This document shows positions 43,475 to 52,805 of a stretch of DNA of 64,000 bases, in pieces. The DNA is from Runella sp. CRIBMP (GTDB lineage Bacteria; Bacteroidota; Bacteroidia; Cytophagales; Spirosomataceae), in contig NZ_JAAAKZ010000002.1 in assembly GCF_009905605.1 (NCBI RefSeq), positions 620,001 to 684,000 on the forward strand. The letters run 5' to 3'. A program made the translations under genes and the position numbers. Position 1 is the stretch's first letter. Every line of letters starts with the position of its first letter. The notes beneath the pieces are model-generated. The model searched no databases. It was not told where the DNA came from and worked only from the letters and a program-made list of their open reading frames with translations.

Positions 43475-44701
43475 CTACTCCCCCAATTGTTTACCAGCAA
43501 TATACCCAGTCGTCCAAGCCGCCTGAAAATTATACCCACCCGTAATACCGTCAATGTCCAATATTTCTCCCGCAAAAAACAGCCCCCTTACCTTGCGACT
43601 TTCGAGCGTTTTGGGGTTTACGTCCGACAACGCCACTCCGCCGCAGGTGACAAATTCTTCTTTGAAAGTAGTTTTGCCGCGCACATCCAGTTGAAAATTG
43701 GTTAAATGTTCCACCAATCGGTTCATATTCTTGGCGGGCAAATCCGCCCACCGCATGGTATCGGGGATGTTGGCCAGTTCAACCAGCTGCTTCCAAAGCC
43801 GTTGGGGCAATCCAAAAGGCGCTTGGGTTGTCACAAACTTGGCCCGCCAACCCGAATCGCGCTGAAAATCAGTGAGCTGCCGCAAAATTTCGTTCGGCTT
43901 TGTATTGGTAAAATTGACCAACGACACAAATTGATAGTTTTTGTCCGACAACTCACGCGCCCCCCACGCCGACAGCCGTAGCACGGCGGGGCCGCTCACG
44001 CCCCAGTGCGTAAAAAGCAACGGCCCCGTTTCTGCCAATTTGCTACCCGCCAATTTCACGCCCACGCCTCCGACCGAAACACCCATAAGATCTTTGAAAG
44101 GAATAGAAGGAACATTAAAGGTAAACAACGAAGGCACGGGATTTACAATTTCAACCCCCAACTCACTTAGCCAATCATAGCCACTCAACTGCGGGTGCCC
44201 ACCCGACGTAACCAGCACCCGGTCGGCGTGGAGTACCTCGCCCGATTGTAGCACCACCTCAATGCCCGTCGGAACGGGCTTCAGCTGAATCACCCCCGCC
44301 CCCGTCCGAATTTTTACCCCTGCCTGATGGGCCGCTTTCATCAAACAGTCCACAATCGTATCTGAGGTATTCGTGGCGGGAAACATCCGTCCGTCTGGCT
44401 CGGTTTTGAGCAGCACGCCGCGCTCTTCAAACCACTTGATAGTGTGTTGGTTGTTGAAAGTTTCAAACAAAGAACGCAGAAATTTAGCCCCGCGCGGGTA
44501 GCCTTTTAATAACTCAGGCAAGGTCGCTACGGCATTGGTCACGTTGCAGCGGCCGCCCCCCGAGATGCGTACCTTATTGAGTAATGTTCTGTTTTTTTCC
44601 AGAAGAATAACGTTGGCGTCTTTGAAAGTTTCTGCCGCCGTAATGGCGCCCATAAAACCCGCCGCTCCGCCGCCAATGACAATGAGTTGAAGTTGTTGCA
44701 C
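43475..44701 (-). CDS. BaiN/HI0933-like NAD(P)/FAD-dependent flavoprotein
   Basis: The protein has 408 residues. The N-terminal FAD-binding LIVIGGGAAGFMGAITAAE, the middle GGGRCNVTNAV and the C-terminal TGGYNFQAAWTTGYIAGKQLG are the family hallmarks (COG2081). Members are flavin oxidoreductases of poorly known substrate. I chose the GTG at 44701 (start QQLQLIVIGG). A longer frame to GTG 44821 would overlap the nuclease gene and add 40 residues unlike the family. Confidence 0.85.
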   Translation of the reverse strand: MQQLQLIVIGGGAAGFMGAITAAETFKDANVILLEKNRTLLNKVRISGGGRCNVTNAVATLPELLKGYPRGAKFLRSLFETFNNQHTIKWFEERGVLLKTEPDGRMFPATNTSDTIVDCLMKAAHQAGVKIRTGAGVIQLKPVPTGIEVVLQSGEVLHADRVLVTSGGHPQLSGYDWLSELGVEIVNPVPSLFTFNVPSIPFKDLMGVSVGGVGVKLAGSKLAETGPLLFTHWGVSGPAVLRLSAWGARELSDKNYQFVSLVNFTNTKPNEILRQLTDFQRDSGWRAKFVTTQAPFGLPQRLWKQLVELANIPDTMRWADLPAKNMNRLVEHLTNFQLDVRGKTTFKEEFVTCGGVALSDVNPKTLESRKVRGLFFAGEILDIDGITGGYNFQAAWTTGYIAGKQLGE

Positions 44702-44815
44702 GTTCAAAAATTTGGTATTTAGCTGCAAATGTCCAAAAATCTTTGTGCATCCAGATGCTAAACGCGAGGTTTTATCCCGTTCTTTGCAATAATTATCAAA
44801 AACGCTGACATCGGA

Positions 44816-45862
44816 ATGCACCGCAAAGGATTACGCTTGGGGAATACCCTTTTCTTACTATTCTTTTTTATTGTTATCGGTCTTGTACTGCACTATCGCG
44901 GTCGGACCAAGCCGCTCGTGGCCTTTTGGAATGATGTAAAGAGCGTATTTGTTTACGACAAAAATCCACCAGAACGCGGCAAGAATCCGTATAAGGTCCC
45001 CGAATCGAGCGATGTGGCCGTCGATGACCGCACCGCCGACGATGTTGCTTCCGACGACCGTACGTTGTTGGAAAAAGAGGGGATTGACAAATCTTCAAAC
45101 ACTACCAACGAGGAAGAAACCGAAGAGGAAAGTACCTCTTCAAATACCACAGCCGACTACGCGAAGGTGAAGGATTTCAACTTACCTGCCATCGGCTCCA
45201 ATGACCAAATCATTCGCCATCATAAGATTACGCTGCGTTATCGCGAGCAGTACGAACAGGCCGACTGGGTCGCTTATAAATTGACCGGCGACGAAGCAAG
45301 CGCCTACCTCTCCCGCGATGGCAACAAATTCGTTCCTGACCCGCTTGTTTCTACGGGTTCGGCCATCACGTCAGATTATACCCGTACGGGTTATGATCGC
45401 GGCCACTTGGCCCCCGCTGGTGATTTCAACATCAACCCCTCTGACAAGCAGGAAACCTTTTACATGAGCAATATTAGCCCACAAGTTCCTGACTTTAACC
45501 GAGGTATATGGAACGATTTGGAACAAAAATTTCGTCAATGGGCCCAGCGCGACGGCGAATTATACATCGTAACGGGTCCCGTACTTAAACCAGGCCTGCC
45601 CACCATTGGAAATAGAAATGAGATTGCCGTGCCCGAAATGTACTATAAAATTGCCCTGTGCCTCACCGACGACCAACCTCGGATGATTGGTTTTGTACTC
45701 AAAAATGAGTTTTCGAGCGAAAACCTCAAAACGTTTGTAGTCAGTGTAGATGAAATTGAACGCTTGACAGGTATTGACTTTTTTCCACGCCTACCCGACA
45801 CGCTGGAGAAGAAATTGGAAAGTGCCAATACCACCAAAGGATGGTTCTCGGCCCGCAACTAA
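44816..45862 (+). CDS. Membrane-anchored DNA/RNA non-specific endonuclease (NUC1 family)
   Basis: The protein has 348 residues. A signal anchor (about 9-25) is followed by an acidic, Thr/Ser/Glu-rich linker (about 60-118, with an imperfect repeat DRTADDVASDDRT). The beta-beta-alpha-Me nuclease domain has TGYDRGHLAPAGDFN (catalytic His197), then NISPQVPDFNRGIWND (Mg-binding Asn region). It cleaves DNA and RNA without sequence preference, most likely in the periplasm for nucleotide scavenging. It is divergent from the flavoprotein gene. Confidence 0.9.
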   Translation: MHRKGLRLGNTLFLLFFFIVIGLVLHYRGRTKPLVAFWNDVKSVFVYDKNPPERGKNPYKVPESSDVAVDDRTADDVASDDRTLLEKEGIDKSSNTTNEEETEEESTSSNTTADYAKVKDFNLPAIGSNDQIIRHHKITLRYREQYEQADWVAYKLTGDEASAYLSRDGNKFVPDPLVSTGSAITSDYTRTGYDRGHLAPAGDFNINPSDKQETFYMSNISPQVPDFNRGIWNDLEQKFRQWAQRDGELYIVTGPVLKPGLPTIGNRNEIAVPEMYYKIALCLTDDQPRMIGFVLKNEFSSENLKTFVVSVDEIERLTGIDFFPRLPDTLEKKLESANTTKGWFSARN

Positions 45863-45866
45863 TCCT

Positions 45867-46682
45867 CTAATCATTGATTCGTAGCACCACCACGCCGCTG
45901 TGTTTTTTGATTTTAGCGAGGTAATCAGCTAGCGGCTCGGCCGACAGTGTTACTTTTTTTAGGTCAGAAGAGGCGTGCAGCAGGTAAGCCCGCGCTCCTT
46001 TTCGTACCACAAAACCTTCATGGTTAAAATCCAATCCAGCAATGCCTGAGGTTATACCAATAATATCTCCATCCTGTAATTTTGACTCTATCGCCGCGAC
46101 CTTGTTTTTAGGAATATAAAACCACGGGATTTGGGACAATTGCCTCTCGGCATTTTGAATTTCAGCCAGCGTTTTTTCATCGTTCAAGGCGGGATAAAAC
46201 CCTCGATGAGTGGTCATAAACTGAATTGTGGGCTGTATTTTCAGCCCACCCAATGACTCCGTAACATCCACAAGCCATCCCTGGGCTACGGCCTGATGTT
46301 TCCATTCCAGAAAATAATGCAGCCGTGAGCCGTATCCCGTAATTTTTCCCTTTCGATAGCGTAATTTTTGGAGGAAACTTTGGTACTCATCATACCTGCC
46401 CGAGGCTTTTTGGGTCAGCGTCAGAGCCAGCACTGACTCCACAAAAGTGTAACAATCAAAGTTTTGCAAATCACACACGAGGGCTTCAGGTGTTTTTTCA
46501 AGGGTATGCGCCACGTAGGGTTTTCCCAAGAAACTTTCTGCGATGTGCAAAGCGGTTTTGGCCTGAGTCGCTTTTGGAGGAATGCGCATTTTTTCGGCAA
46601 ACACCGCTTCAGTTTGGGCATAAAGCGACTTTGCAAAAAAGCCAATAAGTAAAAAAATAAATGCAGGGGTCTTTGTCATCAT
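45867..46682 (-). CDS. DUF1460 family protein (putative peptidoglycan amidase)
   Basis: The protein has 271 residues. After a signal peptide (FFAKSLYAQ/T) comes the DUF1460 NlpC/P60-like fold with the nucleophile region LQNFDCYTFVESVLALTLT (Cys103-like), GDIIGITSGIAGLDFNHEG (His) and LLHASSDLKKVT. Related proteins are N-acetylmuramoyl-L-alanine amidase-like enzymes. It ends 4 bp from the end of the convergent nuclease gene. Confidence 0.87.
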   Translation of the reverse strand: MMTKTPAFIFLLIGFFAKSLYAQTEAVFAEKMRIPPKATQAKTALHIAESFLGKPYVAHTLEKTPEALVCDLQNFDCYTFVESVLALTLTQKASGRYDEYQSFLQKLRYRKGKITGYGSRLHYFLEWKHQAVAQGWLVDVTESLGGLKIQPTIQFMTTHRGFYPALNDEKTLAEIQNAERQLSQIPWFYIPKNKVAAIESKLQDGDIIGITSGIAGLDFNHEGFVVRKGARAYLLHASSDLKKVTLSAEPLADYLAKIKKHSGVVVLRIND

Positions 46683-46917
46683 CGGGGTCTGTCAAGCAGA
46701 TAACTGAAAATTAAGCGGCATCTCAAACAGTTTGAATGGCCAATAGGGTATGCCTGACTAAAATTAAAAAAGTACAAAATTCTTTCGTTCTAACAATCAG
46801 CAATTTAAGATTTGAAAAAATATCCTGAACCTTACACCCTTGAAAATAGTTTAAAATGATGAAAGAATCGGCAACCTTTAAGCGATTTTTAACGTATAGT
46901 GACTTGACTTTATTAGG

Positions 46918-46925
46918 TATTTTTG
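46918..46925 (+). promoter_or_regulatory. Putative -7 element of the 46957 gene
   Basis: TATTTTTG matches TAnnTTTG, 32 bp before the ATG at 46957. No TTG at the ideal distance was seen. Confidence 0.4.
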
Positions 46926-46956
46926 TTATGTTTAAGTAAAATTTTTGTTAAGTCTG

Positions 46957-47715
46957 ATGAAATCAATCTCAACCGTAATCCTGGCTTTTTTGCTCCTTTC
47001 CGAAGTGGCATGGGGTCAGCAGCGTCGTGCTAAAACAAACCTTGAAGACGAGGAGGAAGAATATTCTACCATAACAACCTACGGAGTTACGACCAACACC
47101 AACTCTGGTCTTTTGGGTGGATTGGTGGTTCGACATTCAACCCGAATGGACAAAGACCTGTTTGGAAGAGCCCAGTACCGTTATTTAGCCCTTGAATTGG
47201 TCAACGTACGTCACCCGAAAGAACTCGCCCAATCAAGCAACACGGGCGCACGATTTACGCCTGGCAAACAAAATTATCTCTTTGCGTTGCGTCCGCAATA
47301 TGGCCGTGAAATTATCCTTTCCAACCGCAACAATGAGGAAGGGATTTCAATCAACGGGATATTGGCCGTCGGCGCTTCTTTGGGGATATTGAAACCGTAT
47401 TTTATACAGTACCAAGTACGCCCTGGCGTGGTTCGTACCGAAGCCTATGACCCAGTTAAACACACCGATTTGGGCAATATTTTGGGCGCAGGAAACATTA
47501 TGCAAGGCATTGGACAATCGAAAATCGTGCCCGGCGTCAATGCCAAAATCGCGTTCAGTTTTGAGTTGAGTGCCTTTCGGAGCAACCTCACTGGTTTGGA
47601 GATTGGCTTCCTGACCGAACTCTTCAGCAAAGCTCCCGTCATTATACCTTTTGCCGAAAATCGTAGTTTGTTCACTTCTGGTTACGTAACTTTGTTTTTC
47701 GGTAATAAGAAATAA
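46957..47715 (+). CDS. Secreted protein of unknown function, possibly beta-rich
   Basis: The protein has 252 residues. A signal peptide (SEVAWGQ/Q) is followed by an acidic patch (LEDEEEEY) and alternating polar-hydrophobic segments ending in SGYVTLFFGNKK, which suggests an outer-membrane beta protein. I recognise no named family. ATG 46957 is chosen; the frame upstream offers only TTG. The gene precedes lipA with 81 bp between them, a spacer holding a marked inverted repeat. Confidence 0.65.
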   Translation: MKSISTVILAFLLLSEVAWGQQRRAKTNLEDEEEEYSTITTYGVTTNTNSGLLGGLVVRHSTRMDKDLFGRAQYRYLALELVNVRHPKELAQSSNTGARFTPGKQNYLFALRPQYGREIILSNRNNEEGISINGILAVGASLGILKPYFIQYQVRPGVVRTEAYDPVKHTDLGNILGAGNIMQGIGQSKIVPGVNAKIAFSFELSAFRSNLTGLEIGFLTELFSKAPVIIPFAENRSLFTSGYVTLFFGNKK

Positions 47716-47720
47716 CTGTC

Positions 47721-47775
47721 GCTAACGGTTTGTTATTTGTAATCGCAGAAAGATTTTTTTCAAATAACTGTTAGC
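47721..47775 (+). promoter_or_regulatory. Long inverted repeat in the lipA leader
   Basis: The arms 47721-47739 (GCTAACGGTTTGTTATTTG) and 47761-47775 (CAAATAACTGTTAGC) pair as GCTAAC and GTTATTTG blocks separated by a small bulge. A 21-nt loop ending in seven T lies between them. The right arm ends 21 nt before the lipA ATG. It could be a terminator of the upstream gene or a leader structure of lipA. Confidence 0.45.
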
Positions 47776-47796
47776 TGGCAACAATTAACTTCAGAA

Positions 47797-48675
47797 ATGA
47801 TAGAACTTCCCGTTATAACTTCAGAGCGCAAAAAACGCCCAGATTGGCTAAGAGTAAAATTGCCCGTTGGGCCTGAATACAAAAAAGTTAGGACCATCGT
47901 AGATACCAACAAACTCCACACGATTTGTGAAAGCGGCAACTGCCCAAACATGGGCGAATGCTGGGGAGAAGGAACCGCAACATTTATGATATTGGGCAAT
48001 GTCTGCACCCGCAGTTGCAGTTTTTGCGCCGTAGCTACTGGCCGCCCCAACGAATACGACGTCGATGAGCCGCGCCGCGTGGCCGAAGCCATCAAAACCA
48101 TGGGGGTTAAACACGCCGTCATTACATCCGTAAACCGTGACGAACTCAAAGATCGAGGGGCCGAAATTTGGCACCAAACGGTGGTTTTGACCAAAGAATT
48201 GAGCCCTTCCACCACGATTGAAACCTTGATTCCTGACACAAAAAGCAATTGGGCAGCCCTCGAACGAATGATTTCTGCGGGTCAAGAAGTGGTTTCTCAC
48301 AACGTAGAAACCGTGGCTAGACTTTACCGCGCCGTTCGACCGCAAGCCAAATACGAACGCAGTTTGGAGCAAATCCGTCGGACCAAAGACTTTGGCAAAC
48401 GTACTAAATCTGGCATTATGCTCGGCTTGGGCGAAACCCAGGACGAAATGTTTCAGGCCATGGACGATTTGGTGGCACACGGACTTGATATTTTGACCTT
48501 GGGCCAATACCTACAACCCACAAAAATGCACCACGAGGTGATTGAGTGGATTCATCCCGAAACCTTTGCCATGTACCGCGAAGAGGGGCTGAAGCGCGGC
48601 CTCAAGTACGTCGAATCAGGCCCATTGGTCCGGTCAAGCTACCACTCAGAGCGGCACGTAAATGTGCCGATTTAA
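47797..48675 (+). CDS. lipA: Lipoyl synthase LipA
   Basis: LipA, a radical SAM enzyme, inserts two sulfur atoms into octanoyl groups on lipoyl domains. The 292-residue protein has the auxiliary cluster cysteines in [13 protein letters not shown], the radical SAM motif CTRSCSFC, and the C-terminal RSSYHSERH motif, whose Ser binds the auxiliary cluster. All key residues are present and the length is normal. Confidence 0.96.
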   Translation: MIELPVITSERKKRPDWLRVKLPVGPEYKKVRTIVDTNKLHTICESGNCPNMGECWGEGTATFMILGNVCTRSCSFCAVATGRPNEYDVDEPRRVAEAIKTMGVKHAVITSVNRDELKDRGAEIWHQTVVLTKELSPSTTIETLIPDTKSNWAALERMISAGQEVVSHNVETVARLYRAVRPQAKYERSLEQIRRTKDFGKRTKSGIMLGLGETQDEMFQAMDDLVAHGLDILTLGQYLQPTKMHHEVIEWIHPETFAMYREEGLKRGLKYVESGPLVRSSYHSERHVNVPI

Positions 48676-48756
48676 TATCATTTAAACTGCTCATAAGGTT
48701 TCTGATAACGCCCATCCGTATACTGGCCTTAGAAGGTCATTACGAATAAGTTTTCC

Positions 48757-49914
48757 ATGCAGAAATACGACTACATCATTGCAGGCGGCGGATTGGCAGG
48801 ACTAAGTTTGGCTTATTACATGAACCAAACCGTATTGCGCGAAAAATCCATTCTTATTATTGACCAAGACACCAAGACCAAAAATGACCGGACTTGGTGT
48901 TTTTGGGAAAAAGACAATCAAAGTCCATTTGATAAAATAGTGCATCGCAAATGGCAAAAGGTGTTTTTTCACGGTACTAACTTCTCTTCATCGCTCAACT
49001 TAGGCGATTACTCCTACAAATGGCTACGTGGAATTGACTTCTATGATTTTGTCAAAGTAGACTTGGCTGGCAATCCAAACATTAAGTTCGTTAACGAGCG
49101 CATCGAACGCCTCAAAGACACACCCGACGGCGGCTTCATCATCACCGACCAAAATCAATACCTGGGAGAATACGTTTTTGACAGCACCAAGCCGCTTAAA
49201 CTAGACTTGGACGATTGCCACAACATGTTGCAGCATTTTAAAGGTTGGGAAATCGTAGCCGATAAACCCGTCTTTGATCCCCAATGCCCCACGATGATGG
49301 ATTACAGGGTGGAGCAACGCGGCATTGGCGTACGATTTATGTACGTATTGCCCGAAAGTTCAACGAAAGCCATGATTGAGTACACCGTTTTTTCGGACAG
49401 TCTTCTCTCCCCTGCCGAATATGACGCTGAACTTCATAAATACATCAGAGAGTTTTTAAAAATTGAAAATTTTACCATTGAGTACGAAGAATTTGGCGTG
49501 ATACCCATGACCGACGAGCCCATTAGTAATCATTCTGGTGAACACATCGTGCGAATCGGCACGTCGGGAGGCTACGTAAAATCCTCTTCGGGTTATGCTT
49601 TTCAGCGTACGCAACGATACACGCAGGAATTGGTCAAAAATTTGGTAACGGTCGGCAAACCAACCCTCCCCAAGAAGACTCTTATAAAAAAATTCAAAGA
49701 GTTGTTAGACAGTACGTTACTGAATGTTTTGCTAAAAAACAGAACTTCTGGAAAAGATGTATTTACAGCTCTTTACAAAAACAACCCTACGCCGCGCCTT
49801 TTTGCCTTTTTAGACGAAGACACGACCCTGCTGGAAGACCTCAAAATTATGTCAACCGTACCGCTTTGGGCGTTTACAAAGGGCATTGCAGACGCTTTAC
49901 GCAAACGGATTTAA
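48757..49914 (+). CDS. Lycopene beta-cyclase-like protein
   Basis: The protein has 385 residues. The N-terminal dinucleotide-binding motif YDYIIAGGGLAGLSLAYYM, the segment KNDRTWCFWEK, and the family motif CPTMMDYRVEQ identify the CrtY-type lycopene cyclase that closes beta-ionone rings in carotenoid synthesis. No other carotenoid gene lies nearby. Its stop codon overlaps the 3' end of the convergent NagB-like gene by 4 bp. Confidence 0.88.
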   Translation: MQKYDYIIAGGGLAGLSLAYYMNQTVLREKSILIIDQDTKTKNDRTWCFWEKDNQSPFDKIVHRKWQKVFFHGTNFSSSLNLGDYSYKWLRGIDFYDFVKVDLAGNPNIKFVNERIERLKDTPDGGFIITDQNQYLGEYVFDSTKPLKLDLDDCHNMLQHFKGWEIVADKPVFDPQCPTMMDYRVEQRGIGVRFMYVLPESSTKAMIEYTVFSDSLLSPAEYDAELHKYIREFLKIENFTIEYEEFGVIPMTDEPISNHSGEHIVRIGTSGGYVKSSSGYAFQRTQRYTQELVKNLVTVGKPTLPKKTLIKKFKELLDSTLLNVLLKNRTSGKDVFTALYKNNPTPRLFAFLDEDTTLLEDLKIMSTVPLWAFTKGIADALRKRI

Positions 49915-50624
49915 GAGGCATCGGCGGCGGTATCAACCCACAAATGCCCGTTGGAATGCAGTTTCAGGGCCGTTGCAGGCAGGCCTTCGCTGATGGGCTC
50001 TTCCAGCACCCGTTTAATAATATCTTTTTTGCGAGGACCATTTGCCAAAACAATGGCGGTTTTGGCTTCCAAAAAATGCTTTAAACCTACCGTTATGCCT
50101 TGGGTAAGGGGCGTTTCTGACTGGAAGTATTTTTGCCCCACCGAAGCCGTCACCTCTTCCAACTCCGACACGTGCGCGTAAGATTCGAAAGAGCTTCCCG
50201 GCTCGTTCAAACCCAAATGTCCGTTCAAACCAATGCCGACCATGATGATGTCCAGTCCTCCTTTGCTCGCAATAAAGTCATTGACTCGTTGGCATTCTGC
50301 TTCTAAATCAGGCGCTAAGCCATCAAAAAACGAAACTCGGTCGGGGCTGATTCCCAAGGGTTTAATCAGCGGTGCATCAATGTAAGAGCGGCAGCTTCCG
50401 GCATTATCGGGGGCAATACCTACCCACTCATCCAAGGCCACAAACGTCACTTGGTCAAAATCACCAGGCTGCGCGTTGTCGACAATTTTTTGAAATGTCA
50501 ATAAGGGAGTCTCGCCCGAAGCAACACAGATAGTGGCAGTAGGGTTTTGACGGACATAGTCCAAGATAAATTGAGACGCGTGGGTAGAAAGTGCTTCGTA
50601 CGTAGGAAAAACGTGATAATTCAT
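49911..50624 (-). CDS. NagB/6-phosphogluconolactonase family enzyme
   Basis: The protein has 237 residues. TICVASGETPLLTFQ, VALDEWVGIAPDNAGSC and VGIGLNGHLGLNEPGSSF are the conserved blocks. The last favours glucosamine-6-phosphate deaminase or a related isomerase (galactosamine-6-phosphate) over 6-phosphogluconolactonase. It is shorter than typical NagB (about 265), so the exact activity is open. Confidence 0.82.
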   Translation of the reverse strand: MNYHVFPTYEALSTHASQFILDYVRQNPTATICVASGETPLLTFQKIVDNAQPGDFDQVTFVALDEWVGIAPDNAGSCRSYIDAPLIKPLGISPDRVSFFDGLAPDLEAECQRVNDFIASKGGLDIIMVGIGLNGHLGLNEPGSSFESYAHVSELEEVTASVGQKYFQSETPLTQGITVGLKHFLEAKTAIVLANGPRKKDIIKRVLEEPISEGLPATALKLHSNGHLWVDTAADAS

Positions 50625-50762
50625 CAGAAAATTGGTTGTCTGCTTTTTTTATAATTAGATGAAAACCCTCGCTTTCTACTCATTTTTGAATAAAAATTTG
50701 TGCGTTCATGTGCGTTCGGGTTCTAAAACCTGAACGAATCATTTTGAACCAACCATAGATAA

Positions 50763-51488
50763 TCAGGTTGCAATTCGCAACTTCAATTCTTCAAGCAATT
50801 CTTGCACATGCTTACTAGAAAACAATTTTATTTTTCCTTTCTCGTGAGAAAAACGGGTCAAATCAAACAACATAATCACTTCATTTTGAGAACGTTCTCC
50901 GTGGCGTTTATATTTTTGAGTTTTGTACATTTGCGCCCTTGGAGAGTTGAGAAGAATAGACACCTGAAACTCCACACCTGCATACACCACGCACAAATCA
51001 ATGCCGTCAAAATAATCTTTGTGCAACGAATAACGTACGTGTTCAAATCGGTCTGAAGTCAGACAAAGCACATAAAAGTGAAAATCCCGCACCAATGATG
51101 GATAACTCCGCAACATTCGGGCTTTTACTGAACTCGCCGCAAACGTCTTTTCAACGCCCCTGATGTACACCCGAACACTGTCACCATCGACAGGGGGAAA
51201 ATGTTGTTTTAGGTAGTAATTCCACAACTCCGTTTCATCAGGCAGACGTGATTTGAAGAAAACGAATTTATAAAAAGACAAAGCAAAGGGCGGTAGTCGG
51301 GCTTTTTCTACCGCGGGGTCTTTAGGTAGGTTTTCACCAGAATAGTGCAAATTGGCCACTTGGTCCTCAAGCTCTTTTGTTGTCCACTTTTTTTGTTTGA
51401 TAAGAAGCACTTCTTCACCTTCAAATATCACATCAATAGTGTTTTTATCATCAAATATTTCAGAATTTTCGTACTTTTTATATGCCAT
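50763..51488 (-). CDS. Uncharacterised protein
   Basis: The protein has 241 residues, without signal or membrane segments, so probably cytoplasmic. I recognise no named family. Residues about 150-200 hold a core KDYFDGIDLCVVYAGVEFQV and a basic segment KTQKYKRHGERSQ, a spacing of acidic and basic residues slightly like a PD-(D/E)XK nuclease fold; this is a guess from pattern only. It lies in front of the acyltransferase gene... in map order, 11 bp from that gene's stop, on the same strand. Confidence 0.6.
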   Translation of the reverse strand: MAYKKYENSEIFDDKNTIDVIFEGEEVLLIKQKKWTTKELEDQVANLHYSGENLPKDPAVEKARLPPFALSFYKFVFFKSRLPDETELWNYYLKQHFPPVDGDSVRVYIRGVEKTFAASSVKARMLRSYPSLVRDFHFYVLCLTSDRFEHVRYSLHKDYFDGIDLCVVYAGVEFQVSILLNSPRAQMYKTQKYKRHGERSQNEVIMLFDLTRFSHEKGKIKLFSSKHVQELLEELKLRIAT

Positions 51489-51499
51489 TTATTGTAGGG

Positions 51500-52675
51500 T
51501 TATTTTAACCCAAAGACCAAACGAAGGATTTTTACTCGTTTAATAATCAACCAATATAAGGCAACACTTAACACCAATGATACCGTGCTAATCACCCAAA
51601 AACCGCCCCAAACGCCCAGGTTAAGTTTGAGTAAGTAATAGCCAACGGCGACGATAACGGTCTGGTGCAAAATATAAAATGGATAAACCCCTTCATTGAG
51701 TTTTGGCAAAATAGGGTGCGGGCGGTTGAGGTAGTGGTGCCCGTATGCAATGGAAGCCAAGACCGAAAACCACGTCAGGCAAAACGAATTTATATCCCAA
51801 AGCAAATCACACCACCAAACATCGTCCCACGCTGGATGATAAAACCGAATCGCGATGTATAATCCGTACATAATCAAGGTAGTAATCATCGTAGCCCAAG
51901 CGTAAATACGGCGTTGATTAAGCATCATTTGCCAAAATACGGGACGGCTTACCAGTATATACCCTCCCCAAAACAACAGGAGGTTGAAGGCAAAATAGGC
52001 CCAATCGTCGATGAGCGCGTGGGTCTCATCGGGATAAAAATGTTGCAAAATCACTTGACTGATACAAATCACCAAAGCATACCAAAGTGCTCCACCTTTG
52101 CGGGCTACCAAGCGTTCTGTCCAGTCCATGAACCTTAAACCTCGGCCTGCTTTCAGCCAACGAAACATGGGAATGCTAACCAGTGAAAACAAAAATAGAT
52201 ACGCCACAAACCACAGGTGATGCCAGCTAAAACTGCCTTTTGGGTAAGGAATAAAATCAAAAACCGTTCGATAAAAATCACCGTAGCCGTTGAATTGAAC
52301 ACCATTAAAGAGGCGTTCGTAATAAATCTGGGGGGGGACGATGACAAACATTCCAAAAACCAGCGGCACAAATAACCGCTTAATACGCTCTCTGGCATAG
52401 CCGCTATAACTTCGTTTTTTGAGGGCAAAGTACGTTCCTGCGCCAGAAATGAAAAACAGAAGCGGCATCCGCCAATAATGCAGCCAAATCATAATCCACC
52501 GCATGGCTTCACTTTTTTCGGCACTTTTGATGTGCCAATCCCAAGGCACATAAATCATTCCGACGTGATAATAGAGCAAAATAACGATGCAAATCACCCG
52601 CAACCAGTCGAGGTCATAGCGACGAGTGGCGGAGATAGTTGACGCTGGAGAGGAGGCTGTATCTGTGTTTATCAT
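51500..52675 (-). CDS. Acyltransferase 3 (OafA/MdoC-like) membrane protein
   Basis: The protein has 391 residues with about 10 helices. The N-terminal RRYDLDWLRVICIVILLYYH has the Arg/Asp and His pattern of acyltransferase 3. WHHLWFVAYLFLFSLVSIPM and YILHQTVIVAVGYYLLKLNL are further conserved blocks. Members move acyl groups onto sugars in the periplasm. ATG 52675 (MINTDTASS) is chosen because the frame upstream runs into the promoter region of the divergent acetyltransferase gene. Confidence 0.88.
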   Translation of the reverse strand: MINTDTASSPASTISATRRYDLDWLRVICIVILLYYHVGMIYVPWDWHIKSAEKSEAMRWIMIWLHYWRMPLLFFISGAGTYFALKKRSYSGYARERIKRLFVPLVFGMFVIVPPQIYYERLFNGVQFNGYGDFYRTVFDFIPYPKGSFSWHHLWFVAYLFLFSLVSIPMFRWLKAGRGLRFMDWTERLVARKGGALWYALVICISQVILQHFYPDETHALIDDWAYFAFNLLLFWGGYILVSRPVFWQMMLNQRRIYAWATMITTLIMYGLYIAIRFYHPAWDDVWWCDLLWDINSFCLTWFSVLASIAYGHHYLNRPHPILPKLNEGVYPFYILHQTVIVAVGYYLLKLNLGVWGGFWVISTVSLVLSVALYWLIIKRVKILRLVFGLK

Positions 52676-52776
52676 GGTTGTTGTTTTATTTGATGCAAAA
52701 CAACAACCTTGCTGGGAATTAAGCCCTATTTGCCGACAAACTCGAAGTTCGTGCTTATCGGCAAGCACAAAACACC

Positions 52777-52784
52777 TATATTTG
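52777..52784 (+). promoter_or_regulatory. Putative -7 element of the GNAT gene, with an inverted repeat upstream
   Basis: TATATTTG matches TAnnTTTG and lies 21 bp before the ATG at 52806. An inverted repeat GTGCTT/AAGCAC at 52751-52768 falls at the -33 region and could bind a regulator. Confidence 0.45.
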
Positions 52785-52805
52785 GGTTTATTTCTCAACG
52801 CCTTT

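Noticed and set aside
44702-44821. GTG start at 44821 for the flavoprotein
   Set aside because: The added 40 residues do not belong to the family and would overlap the divergent nuclease gene.
44816-46682. Nuclease with an adjacent immunity gene as a toxin system
   Set aside because: The neighbour is a DUF1460 amidase on the other strand with its own signal peptide; nothing suggests an immunity protein.
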